Positions 23,508 to 32,415 of a stretch of 34,453 nt of DNA are shown here, piece by piece; position 1 is the first letter of the stretch; each line of letters begins with the position of its first letter. The translations under genes were made by a program, and so were the position numbers. The stretch is from JAAYXS01 sp043820985. Its GTDB lineage: Bacteria; Planctomycetota; Phycisphaerae; UBA1845; Fen-1342. Location of the stretch: positions 1 through 34,453 of the forward strand of contig JBDRDH010000206.1 in assembly GCA_043820985.1 (NCBI GenBank), in the 5' to 3' direction. Under the pieces are notes generated by a model. It saw only the letters and a program-made list of their open reading frames with translations. It was not told where the DNA came from and did not search any database.

Positions 23508-25220
23508 ATGGAAACCGCCCCCCATATCAACACTGATTCACCCGCCACTGTTATGCGAGACCGACCGTGGCTCGGTCGGTCAACAATGCGCGGGATAGTG
23601 ATCGGCACGGTGATCGTGGTGGTGGTTTTGGGTTCCGCTGCTGCAATCAGCTCGACGGGCTTACTGGAGTGGTTCAGGGGTGGGGGGGACCAGGATCTGG
23701 CAGTATATCTGGTGGAGCCGACCGATCTGACGATTACCTTGACCGAAGATGGTGAGTTAAAGCCGCGCAACTCGGTCGAGATCAAATGCGAGCTTGAGGG
23801 CCAGAGCATGATTCTGTCGGTCGTCGAGGAGAGCACCAAGATCAAGAAAGGTGATCTGCTGGTGGAGCTGGCCTCGGACGAGCTGCAGGAGCGCCTCGAC
23901 TCCGAGGAGATTCAACTCCGGCAGATTGAATCCGCCTTCAAGGCCGCCGAACAGGCCCTCACGTTGCAGCTCAGTGAAAACGCCAGCCAGAAAAAGAAAG
24001 CCGAGATTACCCTGGAACTGGCGGAGCTTGAACTGCGCCGTTACCTGGAGGGCGACTTCCAGGGCTCGCTGAAAAGCGCCGAGATCAACATCAAGCAAAC
24101 CGAGATGGACATCAAGCGGCGTGAGGACGAGCTCGAGAAAAACCGCGAGCTGGCCGAGCGCGGCTTTGTCAATAAAACCAAACTTGAGCAGTTGGAGTTC
24201 GAGTACGAAAAAGCGCAAATGACGCTTGAGCAGAATAAGTTGCAGTTACGCATTCTGCTCGAATATGAAAAACCCAAGAACGAGAAGCAGAAAATCCTGG
24301 ACGTCGACCAGGCTGGTGAAGAGCTGGAGCGCGAGCGGCAACGCGCCATCACTCGGGAAGAGCAGTCGCAAGCCAAGGTTGATGAGCAGCGCGACGTGCT
24401 CGCCATGCGCACCAAGCGCGTTGAGAAGTTACGCGCACAGATCGACCGTTGCCGGATCATTGCCCCGGCCGATGGCATCGTCCAATATCCCGGCGACGAG
24501 AACATGTGGCGCCATAGTGACGGCAACCGCATTGCTCCGGGTGAGCGCGTCTATGAAGGACAAACTCTGATCGTCCTGCCGGATACCAGTCAGATGATGG
24601 TCACTACACGCATCCACGAGGCCGATCGGCATCAGGTCGAAGTCGACATGCCCTGCCTGGTGAAGGTGCCCGCCGTGCCGGGGCGTACCTTTAACGGCAA
24701 AATCGCCCGCATCGCCCGCTTTGCTGATACGGCCAATCGCTGGCTGAATCCCGAGCTTAAGGAACACACGACCGAGATCCTGCTGGATGAGACTGACGCC
24801 CCGGTCTCGCCGGGAGATTCGGCGGAAATCAAGATCCTGATCGACGAGGCCAGGCAAGTCCTGTCCGTGCCGGTGCAGACGGTCTATTCGCGTGGCGCGC
24901 ACAGTTACGTGTTTGTGCAACGTGGAGGCGACGTGGCCTATACCAAGGTTAAAATCGGCCGCTCGAGTGAGAGCATGACCGAGATCGTCGAAGGTCTCGA
25001 TGTCGGCGATCGTGTCCTGATGCACGCCGACCGGCAGCTCGTCGCCACTTTGCCGGTTCCCACCACCGCCACGAAGGAGACGCCGCCCCCGCCCATGCCA
25101 CCCACCGGAACCCCAAGCGTTCATGTGACCGGCGACCAATCCGACTCGCGGCCGCCTGGGGATCAATCGCCCCAGAAGCCCGCCAGCGACCACCGCCCAT
25201 CTAAGGGCAGCAACGGGTAG
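23508..25220 (+). CDS. HlyD/RND-type membrane-fusion (periplasmic adaptor) protein
   Basis: 570 residues, anchored by one N-terminal transmembrane helix (about 28-50, IVIGTVIVVVVLG). A split lipoyl (barrel-sandwich) domain begins at GELKPRNSVEIKCELEG, closed by IDRCRIIAPADGIVQYPG. Between the halves is a long coiled coil of Glu/Lys/Leu heptads (about 125-310). The beta-barrel and C-terminal membrane-proximal domains follow (TRIHEADRHQV ... SVPVQTVYSRGAHSYVFVQ). The last ~45 residues are Pro/Ser-rich. Such adaptors bridge an inner-membrane pump to the outer layers, yet no ABC, RND or TolC gene is adjacent. TTAGGA lies ahead of the ATG. An isolated TATAAT at 23404-23409 could be its -10 box, but no -35 fits. 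Confidence 0.88.
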   Translation: METAPHINTDSPATVMRDRPWLGRSTMRGIVIGTVIVVVVLGSAAAISSTGLLEWFRGGGDQDLAVYLVEPTDLTITLTEDGELKPRNSVEIKCELEGQSMILSVVEESTKIKKGDLLVELASDELQERLDSEEIQLRQIESAFKAAEQALTLQLSENASQKKKAEITLELAELELRRYLEGDFQGSLKSAEINIKQTEMDIKRREDELEKNRELAERGFVNKTKLEQLEFEYEKAQMTLEQNKLQLRILLEYEKPKNEKQKILDVDQAGEELERERQRAITREEQSQAKVDEQRDVLAMRTKRVEKLRAQIDRCRIIAPADGIVQYPGDENMWRHSDGNRIAPGERVYEGQTLIVLPDTSQMMVTTRIHEADRHQVEVDMPCLVKVPAVPGRTFNGKIARIARFADTANRWLNPELKEHTTEILLDETDAPVSPGDSAEIKILIDEARQVLSVPVQTVYSRGAHSYVFVQRGGDVAYTKVKIGRSSESMTEIVEGLDVGDRVLMHADRQLVATLPVPTTATKETPPPPMPPTGTPSVHVTGDQSDSRPPGDQSPQKPASDHRPSKGSNG

Positions 25221-25554
25221 CAAGCTACGATATTTTTGGGGGGGGATAAGACATCTAAATGACCGTGCGCAAACGTGCGACGCAATCCGAGCCCGAAGCG
25301 CCAGCGAGGGATTCGCGGGCGTACGCGCGACCATTGCCCAAACCCGCGCTGGCGCTTCGGGCTCGGATCGGGCGCTCGGCGGCGGTTCGCGTTCTGACTG
25401 CGCGCCTGCTTGTGGTCGCCACCAAAATTAGTCATGCCCTTCTCTGACGAGCGTGGCTTTGTTCGTGATCCCGTTGCCGTACTTGCGGATGAGTATGTGG
25501 CGGGGCTACCATGCCGTACGAAGCCGAGGCGATTCAATCATCAGAGGTACTGCC
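25221..25554. other. Intergenic region before the furanose operon
   Basis: 334 bases containing the long inverted repeat at 25285-25368 and a T5-G8 run near 25232. The rest of the space up to 25554 should contain the operon promoter; no clear boxes were identified. The long frame that runs through it from 25453 is an extension of the GH127 frame without a ribosome site. Confidence 0.45.
25285..25368. repeat. Perfect 22-bp inverted repeat with 40-bp centre
   Basis: The arm at 25285-25306 (ATCCGAGCCCGAAGCGCCAG...) is the exact reverse complement of 25347-25368. The centre is 40 bases. A single copy of the same arm sequence is found at 34284-34305, so this is a dispersed family, of which this copy is complete. 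It could form a very stable hairpin or cruciform. It lies between the membrane-fusion gene and the GH127 operon. Confidence 0.85.
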
Positions 25555-27900
25555 ATGACGTTGATTACCGGCATTCTACTACTCAACAGCATCTGGCTTC
25601 TGGGCGAACCGGCCTCGCCGCCGGCAGCGCTACATGCCGTGCCCGTGAAGGAGGTCGCGATCGCGGATGAGTTCTGGAGCCCGCGGATCACGACCACGCT
25701 CAAGCACACCATCCCGCACATCTTCAAGATGTGCGCCGAGACCGGCCGCCTGAGCAACTTCGATCGGGCCGCCGGCCAGGAACCGCGCGAGCACCAGGGC
25801 TACTTCTTCAACGATTCCGACGTGTACAAGGCCATCGAGGCGGCGGCGTACGCCCTGATCGTCCAGCCCGATACCGACCTGGAAAAAGAGATGGACGATC
25901 TGATTGCCCGTATCGCCACCGCCCAGGAGGATGATGGCTATCTCAACACGTACTTCACACTGACCGGGGAAGAGAAATGGTCCAACCTGGCTGTCAAGCA
26001 CGAACTCTATTGCGCCGGCCATCTGATCGAGGCCGGCGTGGCCTATCACCAGGCCACCGGCAAACGCACGCTGCTGGACGTCGCCACGCGCTGCGCGGAT
26101 CTGATCGCCGAACGTTTTGGGCTGAATGGGCAGGTCGGCGTACCGGGCCATGAGGAGATCGAACTGGCTTTGGTCAGGCTCGCCGATCATACCGGCGCTG
26201 AGCGCTATCTCCATCTGGCTGAATTCTTCCTCGACGAGCGCGGTCGCCAGACAGATCGCGAGCTATACGGCGAGTACTGCCAGGATCATGCCCCGGTCAG
26301 AGAGCATGTGCGGATTGTCGGACACGCCGTGCGCGCCATGTACCTCTATTGCGCCATGGCCGACGTCGCGGCGCGCACCGGCGACGCGGGACACATCGCC
26401 GCCATGGAGCGCGTCTGGAACGACACCGTGCGGACCAAGATGTACATCACCGGCGGGATTGGCCCATCCGCGCACAATGAGGGCTTCACGGAAGCATACG
26501 ACCTGCCCAATGACACGGCGTACGCCGAGACGTGTGCCTCGATCGGGATGGTGCTCTGGAACCATCGTCTGAACCTGCTGCATGGCGACGCGCGCTATGT
26601 GGATGTGTTGGAACGCGCCCTGTACAACGGCGTGCTCGCGGGAATTTCGCTGGACGGGCGGAAGTTCTTCTACACCAACCCGCTGGGCAGCCGGGGGGAA
26701 AGCGAGCGCCGCGACTGGTACGCCTGCGCCTGCTGTCCGCCGAACATCGCCCGTCTGCTGCTGTCGCTCGGTGGCTATGTTTATGCCCACTCCGACGACG
26801 CCATCTATGTAAACCTGTTCGTTGGCAGCCAGGCGCGCGTCGCCCTGCCACACACCACGGTCACACTAACGCAAAAAACGCGCTATCCCTGGGGTGGACA
26901 TGTGGAGATAAAGATCGAGCCTGAGCCCGCCGGCGAGTTCGATCTGCTTGTCCGCGTCCCCGGCTGGTGTGCGGAGCCGTGCTTGCAGGTCAATGGCGAG
27001 TTTGTCGCGCCACTCGATATACACAAAGGTTATGCGCGCCTGCGCCGGTCCTGGCAGGCCGGCGACGTGGTCGAACTGGACTTGCCGATGCCGGTCCAGC
27101 GCACGGAAGCGCACCCGCAAGTCGCGGCTGATCGCGGGCGCATCGCTCTGCAACGTGGGCCGCTGGTGTATTGCCTGGAGGGCAGCGATAACTCTGGAAA
27201 TGCACGACGACTGGCCTTGCCACGCAATGCCGAATTGGGCGCGGAGCATCAGCCGGAATTGTTGGGTGGAGTGACCGTTATCCGGGGGTCGGCGCTGACC
27301 GTCGCGGATGAGGATTGGCGCGATTGGCAACAGAGCCTCTATCGCCCCGCGTGTCGCGCCCGGCAGGTAGAACTGACCGCCGTGCCGTACTACGCCTGGG
27401 CCAATCGCGCGCCGGGTGAGATGGCAGTCTGGCTGCCGGAGTCGCTGACGCTGCTCGAACCGCCGCCGGTGGCGGGCATCAATGCCAGCGCCTCACACTG
27501 CTTCCACCGTGATACGATCGAAGCGCTCTACGACCGGGTGGAGCCGGCGAACTCCGGCGACAGATCAATTCCGCGCTTCACCTGGTGGGATCGCCGGGGC
27601 GCGCGCGAATGGGTGCAATACGATTTTGACGTGCCACGCCGGGTGTCGTGGTGTGAGGTGTACTGGTACGACGACGAAAAGATTGGCGGCGGCTGCCGAA
27701 TACCCCAGTCCTGGCGCTTGTTCTACCGGGCTGGTGATGAGTGGCAGCCGGTTACGAACGCGGCCGGCGACGCGGTTGCCATTGACCAATACAACCGTCT
27801 GCGGTTCGATGCGGTAATAACAAGTGGATTGAAGCTGGAAGTACAATTGCAGCCGGAATACTCCGGCGGAATCCTGGAATGGAAGGTTGATGGGCCATGA
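25555..27900 (+). CDS. GH127-family beta-L-arabinofuranosidase-like enzyme, secreted
   Basis: 781 residues from the ATG at 25555 (AGAGG upstream), starting with a short signal peptide (MTLITGILLLNSIWLLG...). The alpha/alpha-barrel of GH127 (formerly DUF1680) is clear from FWSPRITTTLKHTIPH through DGYLNTYFTL. The Zn-thiolate active site matches Bifidobacterium HypBA1: Glu325 and Cys327 in AETCASIG, and Cys393/Cys394 in YACACCPPN (HypBA1: Glu338, Cys340, Cys417, Cys418). One of the cysteines is the nucleophile in that family. The C-terminal ~130 residues (VQYDFDVPRRVSWCEVYWY...) look like a galactose-binding (F5/8C-like) beta-sandwich. It probably releases L-arabinofuranose or a related sugar for the transporter encoded directly downstream, with which it overlaps by ATGA. 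Confidence 0.9.
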   Translation: MTLITGILLLNSIWLLGEPASPPAALHAVPVKEVAIADEFWSPRITTTLKHTIPHIFKMCAETGRLSNFDRAAGQEPREHQGYFFNDSDVYKAIEAAAYALIVQPDTDLEKEMDDLIARIATAQEDDGYLNTYFTLTGEEKWSNLAVKHELYCAGHLIEAGVAYHQATGKRTLLDVATRCADLIAERFGLNGQVGVPGHEEIELALVRLADHTGAERYLHLAEFFLDERGRQTDRELYGEYCQDHAPVREHVRIVGHAVRAMYLYCAMADVAARTGDAGHIAAMERVWNDTVRTKMYITGGIGPSAHNEGFTEAYDLPNDTAYAETCASIGMVLWNHRLNLLHGDARYVDVLERALYNGVLAGISLDGRKFFYTNPLGSRGESERRDWYACACCPPNIARLLLSLGGYVYAHSDDAIYVNLFVGSQARVALPHTTVTLTQKTRYPWGGHVEIKIEPEPAGEFDLLVRVPGWCAEPCLQVNGEFVAPLDIHKGYARLRRSWQAGDVVELDLPMPVQRTEAHPQVAADRGRIALQRGPLVYCLEGSDNSGNARRLALPRNAELGAEHQPELLGGVTVIRGSALTVADEDWRDWQQSLYRPACRARQVELTAVPYYAWANRAPGEMAVWLPESLTLLEPPPVAGINASASHCFHRDTIEALYDRVEPANSGDRSIPRFTWWDRRGAREWVQYDFDVPRRVSWCEVYWYDDEKIGGGCRIPQSWRLFYRAGDEWQPVTNAAGDAVAIDQYNRLRFDAVITSGLKLEVQLQPEYSGGILEWKVDGP

Positions 27901-28892
27901 AAGCAGGATGGATTAATATGTCGTGGCGTATCGTGGTGCTATCATGCTGCGTGTTGTCTGGCTTGATCGGCTGTAAACGCCAGGATAGCAGCAGCACGAC
28001 CGCGCCGGGAGATGAAAAAGAACAGTTAGTGATCGGCTTTTCACAGGTCGGCGCGGAGAGTGCCTGGCGCACCGCCGAATCCAAGTCGATCAAGTCAGCG
28101 GCCGACGAGCGTGGCATCAAGCTCATACCGGCGGATGCCCAGCAGAAGCAGGCCAACCAGATCAAGTCTGTCCGCTCTTTCATCACGCAGCAGGTTGACG
28201 CGATTGTGATTGCCCCGGTTGTCGAGACCGGCTGGGAACCGGTGCTGCGCGAGGCGCAGCGCGCCAACATCCCCATCTTCCTGGTGGACCGCGGCATCAA
28301 GGTCAGCGATGACAGCTTGTACGTCACCCTGATTGCCAGCGACTTCGTCGAGGAAGGGCGCATGGCGGCGCAGTGGCTGGCCCAAAAGATGAACGGTCAG
28401 GCCAACATCGTCGAATTGGAGGGCACTACCGGCTCGGCCCCGGCCATCGATCGCAAGAAAGGCTTTCACGAGGCCCTGGCGGACTATCCCGGTATGAAAA
28501 TCATCAAGAGCCAGTCCGCCGACTTCACCCGTGCCAAGGGCAAGGAAGTCATGGAAGCCTTCATCAAGGCGGTCGGTGACCAGATCCAGGCGGTCTACGC
28601 CCACAACGACGACATGGCTCTGGGCGCCATTCAGGCGCTGGATGAAGCCGGCCTGAAGCCGGGTGTGGACGTCGTGATCATCTCGATCGACGCGGTGCGC
28701 GCGGCGTTCGAGGCCATGATCGCCGGCCAGCTTAACGCCACGGTGGAATGTAATCCGCTGCTGGGCCCATTGCTTTTCGAGACCATCGCGAAGGTGCATA
28801 AGGGCGAGTCCGTCCCGAAGTACATCAAGCAGGTTGACCAACTTTTCGATCAATCCGTGGCGGCCGAGGTGATTGATTCCCGTCAGTACTGA
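27897..28892 (+). CDS. ytfQ: Furanose ABC transporter substrate-binding lipoprotein (YtfQ-like)
   Basis: 331 residues. A lipoprotein signal ends in the lipobox LIGC with Cys26, so it should be membrane-anchored and face the periplasm. The type-I periplasmic-binding fold (PBP1/YtfQ group) shows QLVIGFSQVGAESAWRTAES, AIVIAPVVETGWEPVL and VYAHNDDMALGAIQALDEAG. YtfQ of E. coli binds galactofuranose, and related AraU-type proteins serve arabinose; with a GH127 enzyme ahead, L-arabinofuranose is the likely ligand. The start overlaps the GH127 stop (ATGA). ATG 27918, preceded by AGGATGG, could be the real start. Confidence 0.88.
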   Translation: MKAGWINMSWRIVVLSCCVLSGLIGCKRQDSSSTTAPGDEKEQLVIGFSQVGAESAWRTAESKSIKSAADERGIKLIPADAQQKQANQIKSVRSFITQQVDAIVIAPVVETGWEPVLREAQRANIPIFLVDRGIKVSDDSLYVTLIASDFVEEGRMAAQWLAQKMNGQANIVELEGTTGSAPAIDRKKGFHEALADYPGMKIIKSQSADFTRAKGKEVMEAFIKAVGDQIQAVYAHNDDMALGAIQALDEAGLKPGVDVVIISIDAVRAAFEAMIAGQLNATVECNPLLGPLLFETIAKVHKGESVPKYIKQVDQLFDQSVAAEVIDSRQY

Positions 28893-30405
28893 ACCCATTC
28901 TGACCATGCGGGGCATCCATAAGTGGTTCCCCGGCGTGCACGCCCTGGACAACGTTGACTTCGATGTCCGGCCGAACGAAGTGCATGCGCTGTTGGGTGA
29001 AAACGGCGCCGGCAAGTCAACCCTCATCAAGATCCTCACCGGCGTGCTGCGCCGTGACGCCGGCACCATCGCGTTCAACACCCAATCCTTCGCACCCGGC
29101 TCACCCGCCGCCGCCCAGCAGTGTGGCGTGCACTGTGTCTACCAGGAGGTCAATGTCGTACCCACCCAGTCGGTGGCCGAGAACCTTTTTCTGGGCCGGT
29201 TTCCGCGCCGCCGCTGGGGTATCGACTGGCCGGAGGTTCGCCGACGCAGCCGGGCCAGTTTGCTTGAGTTCGGGCTTGATCTGGATGTCGATGAGCCGCT
29301 GGGTAGTTACTCGACGGCGATTCAACAGATGGTGGTCATCGCCCGCGCGGTCGACACCCAGGCGCGGCTATTGGTATTTGACGAACCCACGTCCAGCCTC
29401 GATCAGAGGGAAATTGAAATCCTCTTCGAAACGATCGGCAAGCTGAAACAGGCTGGCATTGGCATTGTGTATATCACGCACTTCCTGGACGAAGTCTACC
29501 GCGTGGCCGATCGCATAACCGTGCTGCGTAACGGGCGCCGCGTGGGTACCTTCGCCACGGCTGAATTGCCCCGGTTGGAACTGGTCGCCCACATGCTCGG
29601 CAAGAGCCCGGACGAGGCGGCGGCACTTGAAAACCAGCGGGCCTCGATCGCGGCTTCCGAGCAACCACCAGCTAAAATCCTCGCCGCGCGCGGCCTGGGT
29701 CGCCGAGGCGCGATTGCTCCATTCGATATCGAACTGCACCGTGGCGAGGTGTTGGGTTTGGCCGGCCTGCTGGGGTCGGGACGCACGGAAGCCGTGCGGC
29801 TGCTCTTTGGCGCCGACCGCGCGGATAGCGGGCATGTCGAAGTCAATCAGCGGTATCTCAAACATCACTCACCTCGGACCGCCATTGGGCATGGTTTGGC
29901 ATTCTGTCCCGAGGACCGTCAGGGTGACGGCCTGGTGCCGGACATGTCGGTGCGCGCCAACATCGCCCTCGTGGCCCAGCGAGCGCTCAGCGGATTGGGA
30001 ATAGTCTCACGCCATGCACAAGACAAAATAGCCCACGAATACGTGCGGCGACTCGGGATTGACACCCCCGATCTCGACCGCCCGGTCCGCAACCTGAGCG
30101 GCGGCAACCAGCAGAAAGTCATCCTGGCCCGCTGGCTGGCTGCGCGGCCGCTGGTGCTCATGCTCGACGAGCCGACCCGTGGTATTGACGTCGGGGCCAA
30201 GGCCGAGGTCGAGGCCCTGATCGCGCGGCTGGCGCAAGAGGGCCTGGCCGTGATTTTCATCTCGGCCGAACTGGAAGAGGTACTGCGCGACAGCCATCGC
30301 ATGCTGGTATTACGCGATCGGCGAGTAGTACGGGAATTACGAGGAGATCAGCTTACCACGCGGCATATGTTGAACGCTATCGCCGCCAGCGATTCGCATG
30401 AGTGA
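28873..30405 (+). CDS. ytfR: Sugar ABC transporter double ATP-binding protein (YtfR-like)
   Basis: 510 residues if the TTG at 28873 is the start; it overlaps the binding-protein gene by 20 bases, with GAGG just ahead. The next ATG (28905) would leave almost no residues before the first strand, so the TTG is preferred. Two ABC modules are fused, as in RbsA/MglA/YtfR: Walker A GENGAGKS at 42-49 and Walker B LLVFDEPTSSLD in the first; the second has a degenerate P-loop (GLLGSGRTEAV) but a good signature NLSGGNQQKVILARW and LMLDEPTRGID. The first signature is STAIQQMV, weaker than LSGGQ. It powers the two permeases that follow. Confidence 0.93.
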   Translation: MIPVSTEPILTMRGIHKWFPGVHALDNVDFDVRPNEVHALLGENGAGKSTLIKILTGVLRRDAGTIAFNTQSFAPGSPAAAQQCGVHCVYQEVNVVPTQSVAENLFLGRFPRRRWGIDWPEVRRRSRASLLEFGLDLDVDEPLGSYSTAIQQMVVIARAVDTQARLLVFDEPTSSLDQREIEILFETIGKLKQAGIGIVYITHFLDEVYRVADRITVLRNGRRVGTFATAELPRLELVAHMLGKSPDEAAALENQRASIAASEQPPAKILAARGLGRRGAIAPFDIELHRGEVLGLAGLLGSGRTEAVRLLFGADRADSGHVEVNQRYLKHHSPRTAIGHGLAFCPEDRQGDGLVPDMSVRANIALVAQRALSGLGIVSRHAQDKIAHEYVRRLGIDTPDLDRPVRNLSGGNQQKVILARWLAARPLVLMLDEPTRGIDVGAKAEVEALIARLAQEGLAVIFISAELEEVLRDSHRMLVLRDRRVVRELRGDQLTTRHMLNAIAASDSHE

Positions 30406-31435
30406 TAGAATATTCAATATCGGTCATCAGGATACGTTCATCCGCCGGATGATTCGCCGCCCGACGTTCGCGCCGCTGGTCGCGCTGTTGCTGCTGTTGC
30501 TCTATAACCTGCTCTTCACGCCGAACTTCGCCCAGCTTGAGATCCGCGAAGGGCGCGTGTTCGGTTCATTGATTGACGTGCTGCAAAACGGTACGCCCGT
30601 CATGCTGTTGGCGACGGGCATGACCCTGGTTATTGCCACGGCGGGAATCGACTTATCGGTTGGCTCGGTCATGGCGCTGGCTGGAGCTGTCGCCGCCCTG
30701 TTGATCACCTCCGCTGGTCAGCCCTTATGGGTGGCCCTTAGTGCGGCGCTGGCGTGCGCCGTGGCGGTTGGCATCTGGAATGGCCTGCTGGTTACACGGG
30801 TTGGATTGCAGCCGATTGTGGCCACGCTGGTATCCCTGGTCGCGATCCGGGGGATCGCGCAGACGCTCAGCAGTGACCAGAAGGTGCGTTTCGAGTACCC
30901 GGCGTTCGAGTTCCTGGGTAACGGCACCCTCTTCGGCCTGCCATTCTCGATCTTTCTGGCCGCGGCGGTCGTTGGACTGGTCATGCTGCTGCTGCGCAAG
31001 ACGGTTCTGGGCATGTACATCGAGGCAGTCGGGGGAAATCCGCGGGCGGCCCGACTGTGTGGTCTGCGGGTGAATACCATCCGCGTCGCGGTCTATGCCT
31101 TCTGTGGCTTGTGCGCGGGCCTGGCGGGATTGATTGTGACCGCCGACATTAAAGAAGCGGACGTCGCCAACTGCGGTCTGTATCTGGAGCTTGACGCCAT
31201 ACTGGCCGTGGTCATCGGCGGCACGCGGCTGACCGGCGGGCGCCCGATCCTGTTGGGCGCGCTGCTCGGGGCTCTGATCATGCAAACCCTGACCATCATG
31301 CTGCAAATGCGCGGCGTGGTCACGGAACACACCCTGATAATCAAAGCCCTGGTGGCCCTGTTGGTCTGCACACTACAGGCTCCGGGCCTGACCGGGTTGG
31401 TAAGGCGTTGGGCACACGCCGGGGGGCGCGTATGA
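30398..31435 (+). CDS. ytfT: Sugar ABC transporter permease (YtfT-like)
   Basis: 345 residues with about 8-10 membrane segments. It belongs to the RbsC/XylH-type permease family: ATGMTLVIATAGIDLSVGSVMALAG, then GLQPIVATLVSLVAIRGIAQ and the cytoplasmic loop AVGGNPRAARLCGLRVNTIR that docks with the ATPase. Coding overlaps YtfR by 8 bases and the next permease by 4, so expression is tightly coupled. With its partner it forms the inner-membrane channel of a furanose importer. Confidence 0.92.
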   Translation: MSDRIFNIGHQDTFIRRMIRRPTFAPLVALLLLLLYNLLFTPNFAQLEIREGRVFGSLIDVLQNGTPVMLLATGMTLVIATAGIDLSVGSVMALAGAVAALLITSAGQPLWVALSAALACAVAVGIWNGLLVTRVGLQPIVATLVSLVAIRGIAQTLSSDQKVRFEYPAFEFLGNGTLFGLPFSIFLAAAVVGLVMLLLRKTVLGMYIEAVGGNPRAARLCGLRVNTIRVAVYAFCGLCAGLAGLIVTADIKEADVANCGLYLELDAILAVVIGGTRLTGGRPILLGALLGALIMQTLTIMLQMRGVVTEHTLIIKALVALLVCTLQAPGLTGLVRRWAHAGGRV

Positions 31436-32403
31436 AAATCCCCCGGCGTTACCGTCCGCTACTGGCCAGCATGGTGGTCTTCGTCTTGCTGTATTTTGGC
31501 GCCGCGCTGCGTTATTCCGATGAAGGCTTTTTTACGTTGCGTGTCTTCCTGAACCTGCTGGGTGACAATTCCTTCCTGGGTGTCGTCGCGGTTGGGATGA
31601 CTTTTGTCATACTCTCTGGCGGTATCGACCTCTCGGTCGGGGCGGTAATGAGCTTCTCCAGCATCCTGGTCGGCGTTTTGATCATGGAGCATGGCTGGTC
31701 GCCGCTGGCCGCCATCAGCGCCGCGCTCGCCGTGGGTACGCTGTTGGGAGCCGGGATGGGCGGCGTGATTCATTTCGTGGGGATCCAGCCGTTCATCGTC
31801 ACCCTGGCTGGCATGTTCCTGGCGCGCGGACTGGGCTTTCTGATACACCTGGAATCGATCGGCATCAGCGATGCACGGCAGACTTGGCTGGCGGGTCTGG
31901 GTATCTCGTTCGGTCAGGATGGTTACCTGCCGATCACGGCCCTGATCTTCCTGGCTGTGGTTCTGGGGGGGCTTTATCTGGCATACTTCACCTCGTTCGG
32001 GCGCAATGTATATGCCCTGGGCGGCAACGAGGAAGCGGCGCTGCTGATGGGACTGCCGGTCGCCCGCACGCGGATAATCGTGTACGCCCTGAGTGGCCTG
32101 TGTGCGGCGTTGGCTGGAGCCATCCTGACACTCTATCTATCCAGCGGCAGCCACATTGAGGGCATCGGTCTCGAACTCGACGCCATCGCCGCCGTGGTGG
32201 TCGGGGGCACGCTGCTATCCGGGGGTGTGGGCTCAATCTTCGGCACGTTCATTGGTGTGCTGATCATTGGTACCATCCTGAACGTGATTACCACTTATGA
32301 GGGAATACCAAGCTCCGGCGTAACCAAGATTGCCATCGCCGGGTTGCTACTTGTTTTCGTGCTTTTGCAGAAACTGTTGATGCGCGGCATTCGCCGCGCC
32401 TGA
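31432..32403 (+). CDS. yjfF: Sugar ABC transporter permease (YjfF-like)
   Basis: 323 residues from the ATG at 31432, which overlaps the previous stop (ATGA) and follows a run of G that can serve as ribosome site. The family core is VAVGMTFVILSGGIDLSVGAV, with IQPFIVTLAGMFLARGLGFLIH and the loop ALGGNEEAALLMGLPVARTR. YjfF is the second permease of the YtfQRT-YjfF type, which uses two different permeases, unlike the ribose system where one forms a homodimer. This pair plus YtfQ and YtfR makes the full transporter. Confidence 0.92.
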   Translation: MKIPRRYRPLLASMVVFVLLYFGAALRYSDEGFFTLRVFLNLLGDNSFLGVVAVGMTFVILSGGIDLSVGAVMSFSSILVGVLIMEHGWSPLAAISAALAVGTLLGAGMGGVIHFVGIQPFIVTLAGMFLARGLGFLIHLESIGISDARQTWLAGLGISFGQDGYLPITALIFLAVVLGGLYLAYFTSFGRNVYALGGNEEAALLMGLPVARTRIIVYALSGLCAALAGAILTLYLSSGSHIEGIGLELDAIAAVVVGGTLLSGGVGSIFGTFIGVLIIGTILNVITTYEGIPSSGVTKIAIAGLLLVFVLLQKLLMRGIRRA

Positions 32404-32415
32404 GGAAGCCTGATC

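Noticed and set aside
24429..25334. 301-residue minus-strand frame opposite the membrane-fusion gene
   Set aside because: His/Gly/Arg-rich shadow, starting inside the repeat region; no ribosome site.
28095..29081. 328-residue minus-strand frame opposite the binding-protein gene
   Set aside because: It overlaps two well-supported operon genes and looks like a shadow sequence.
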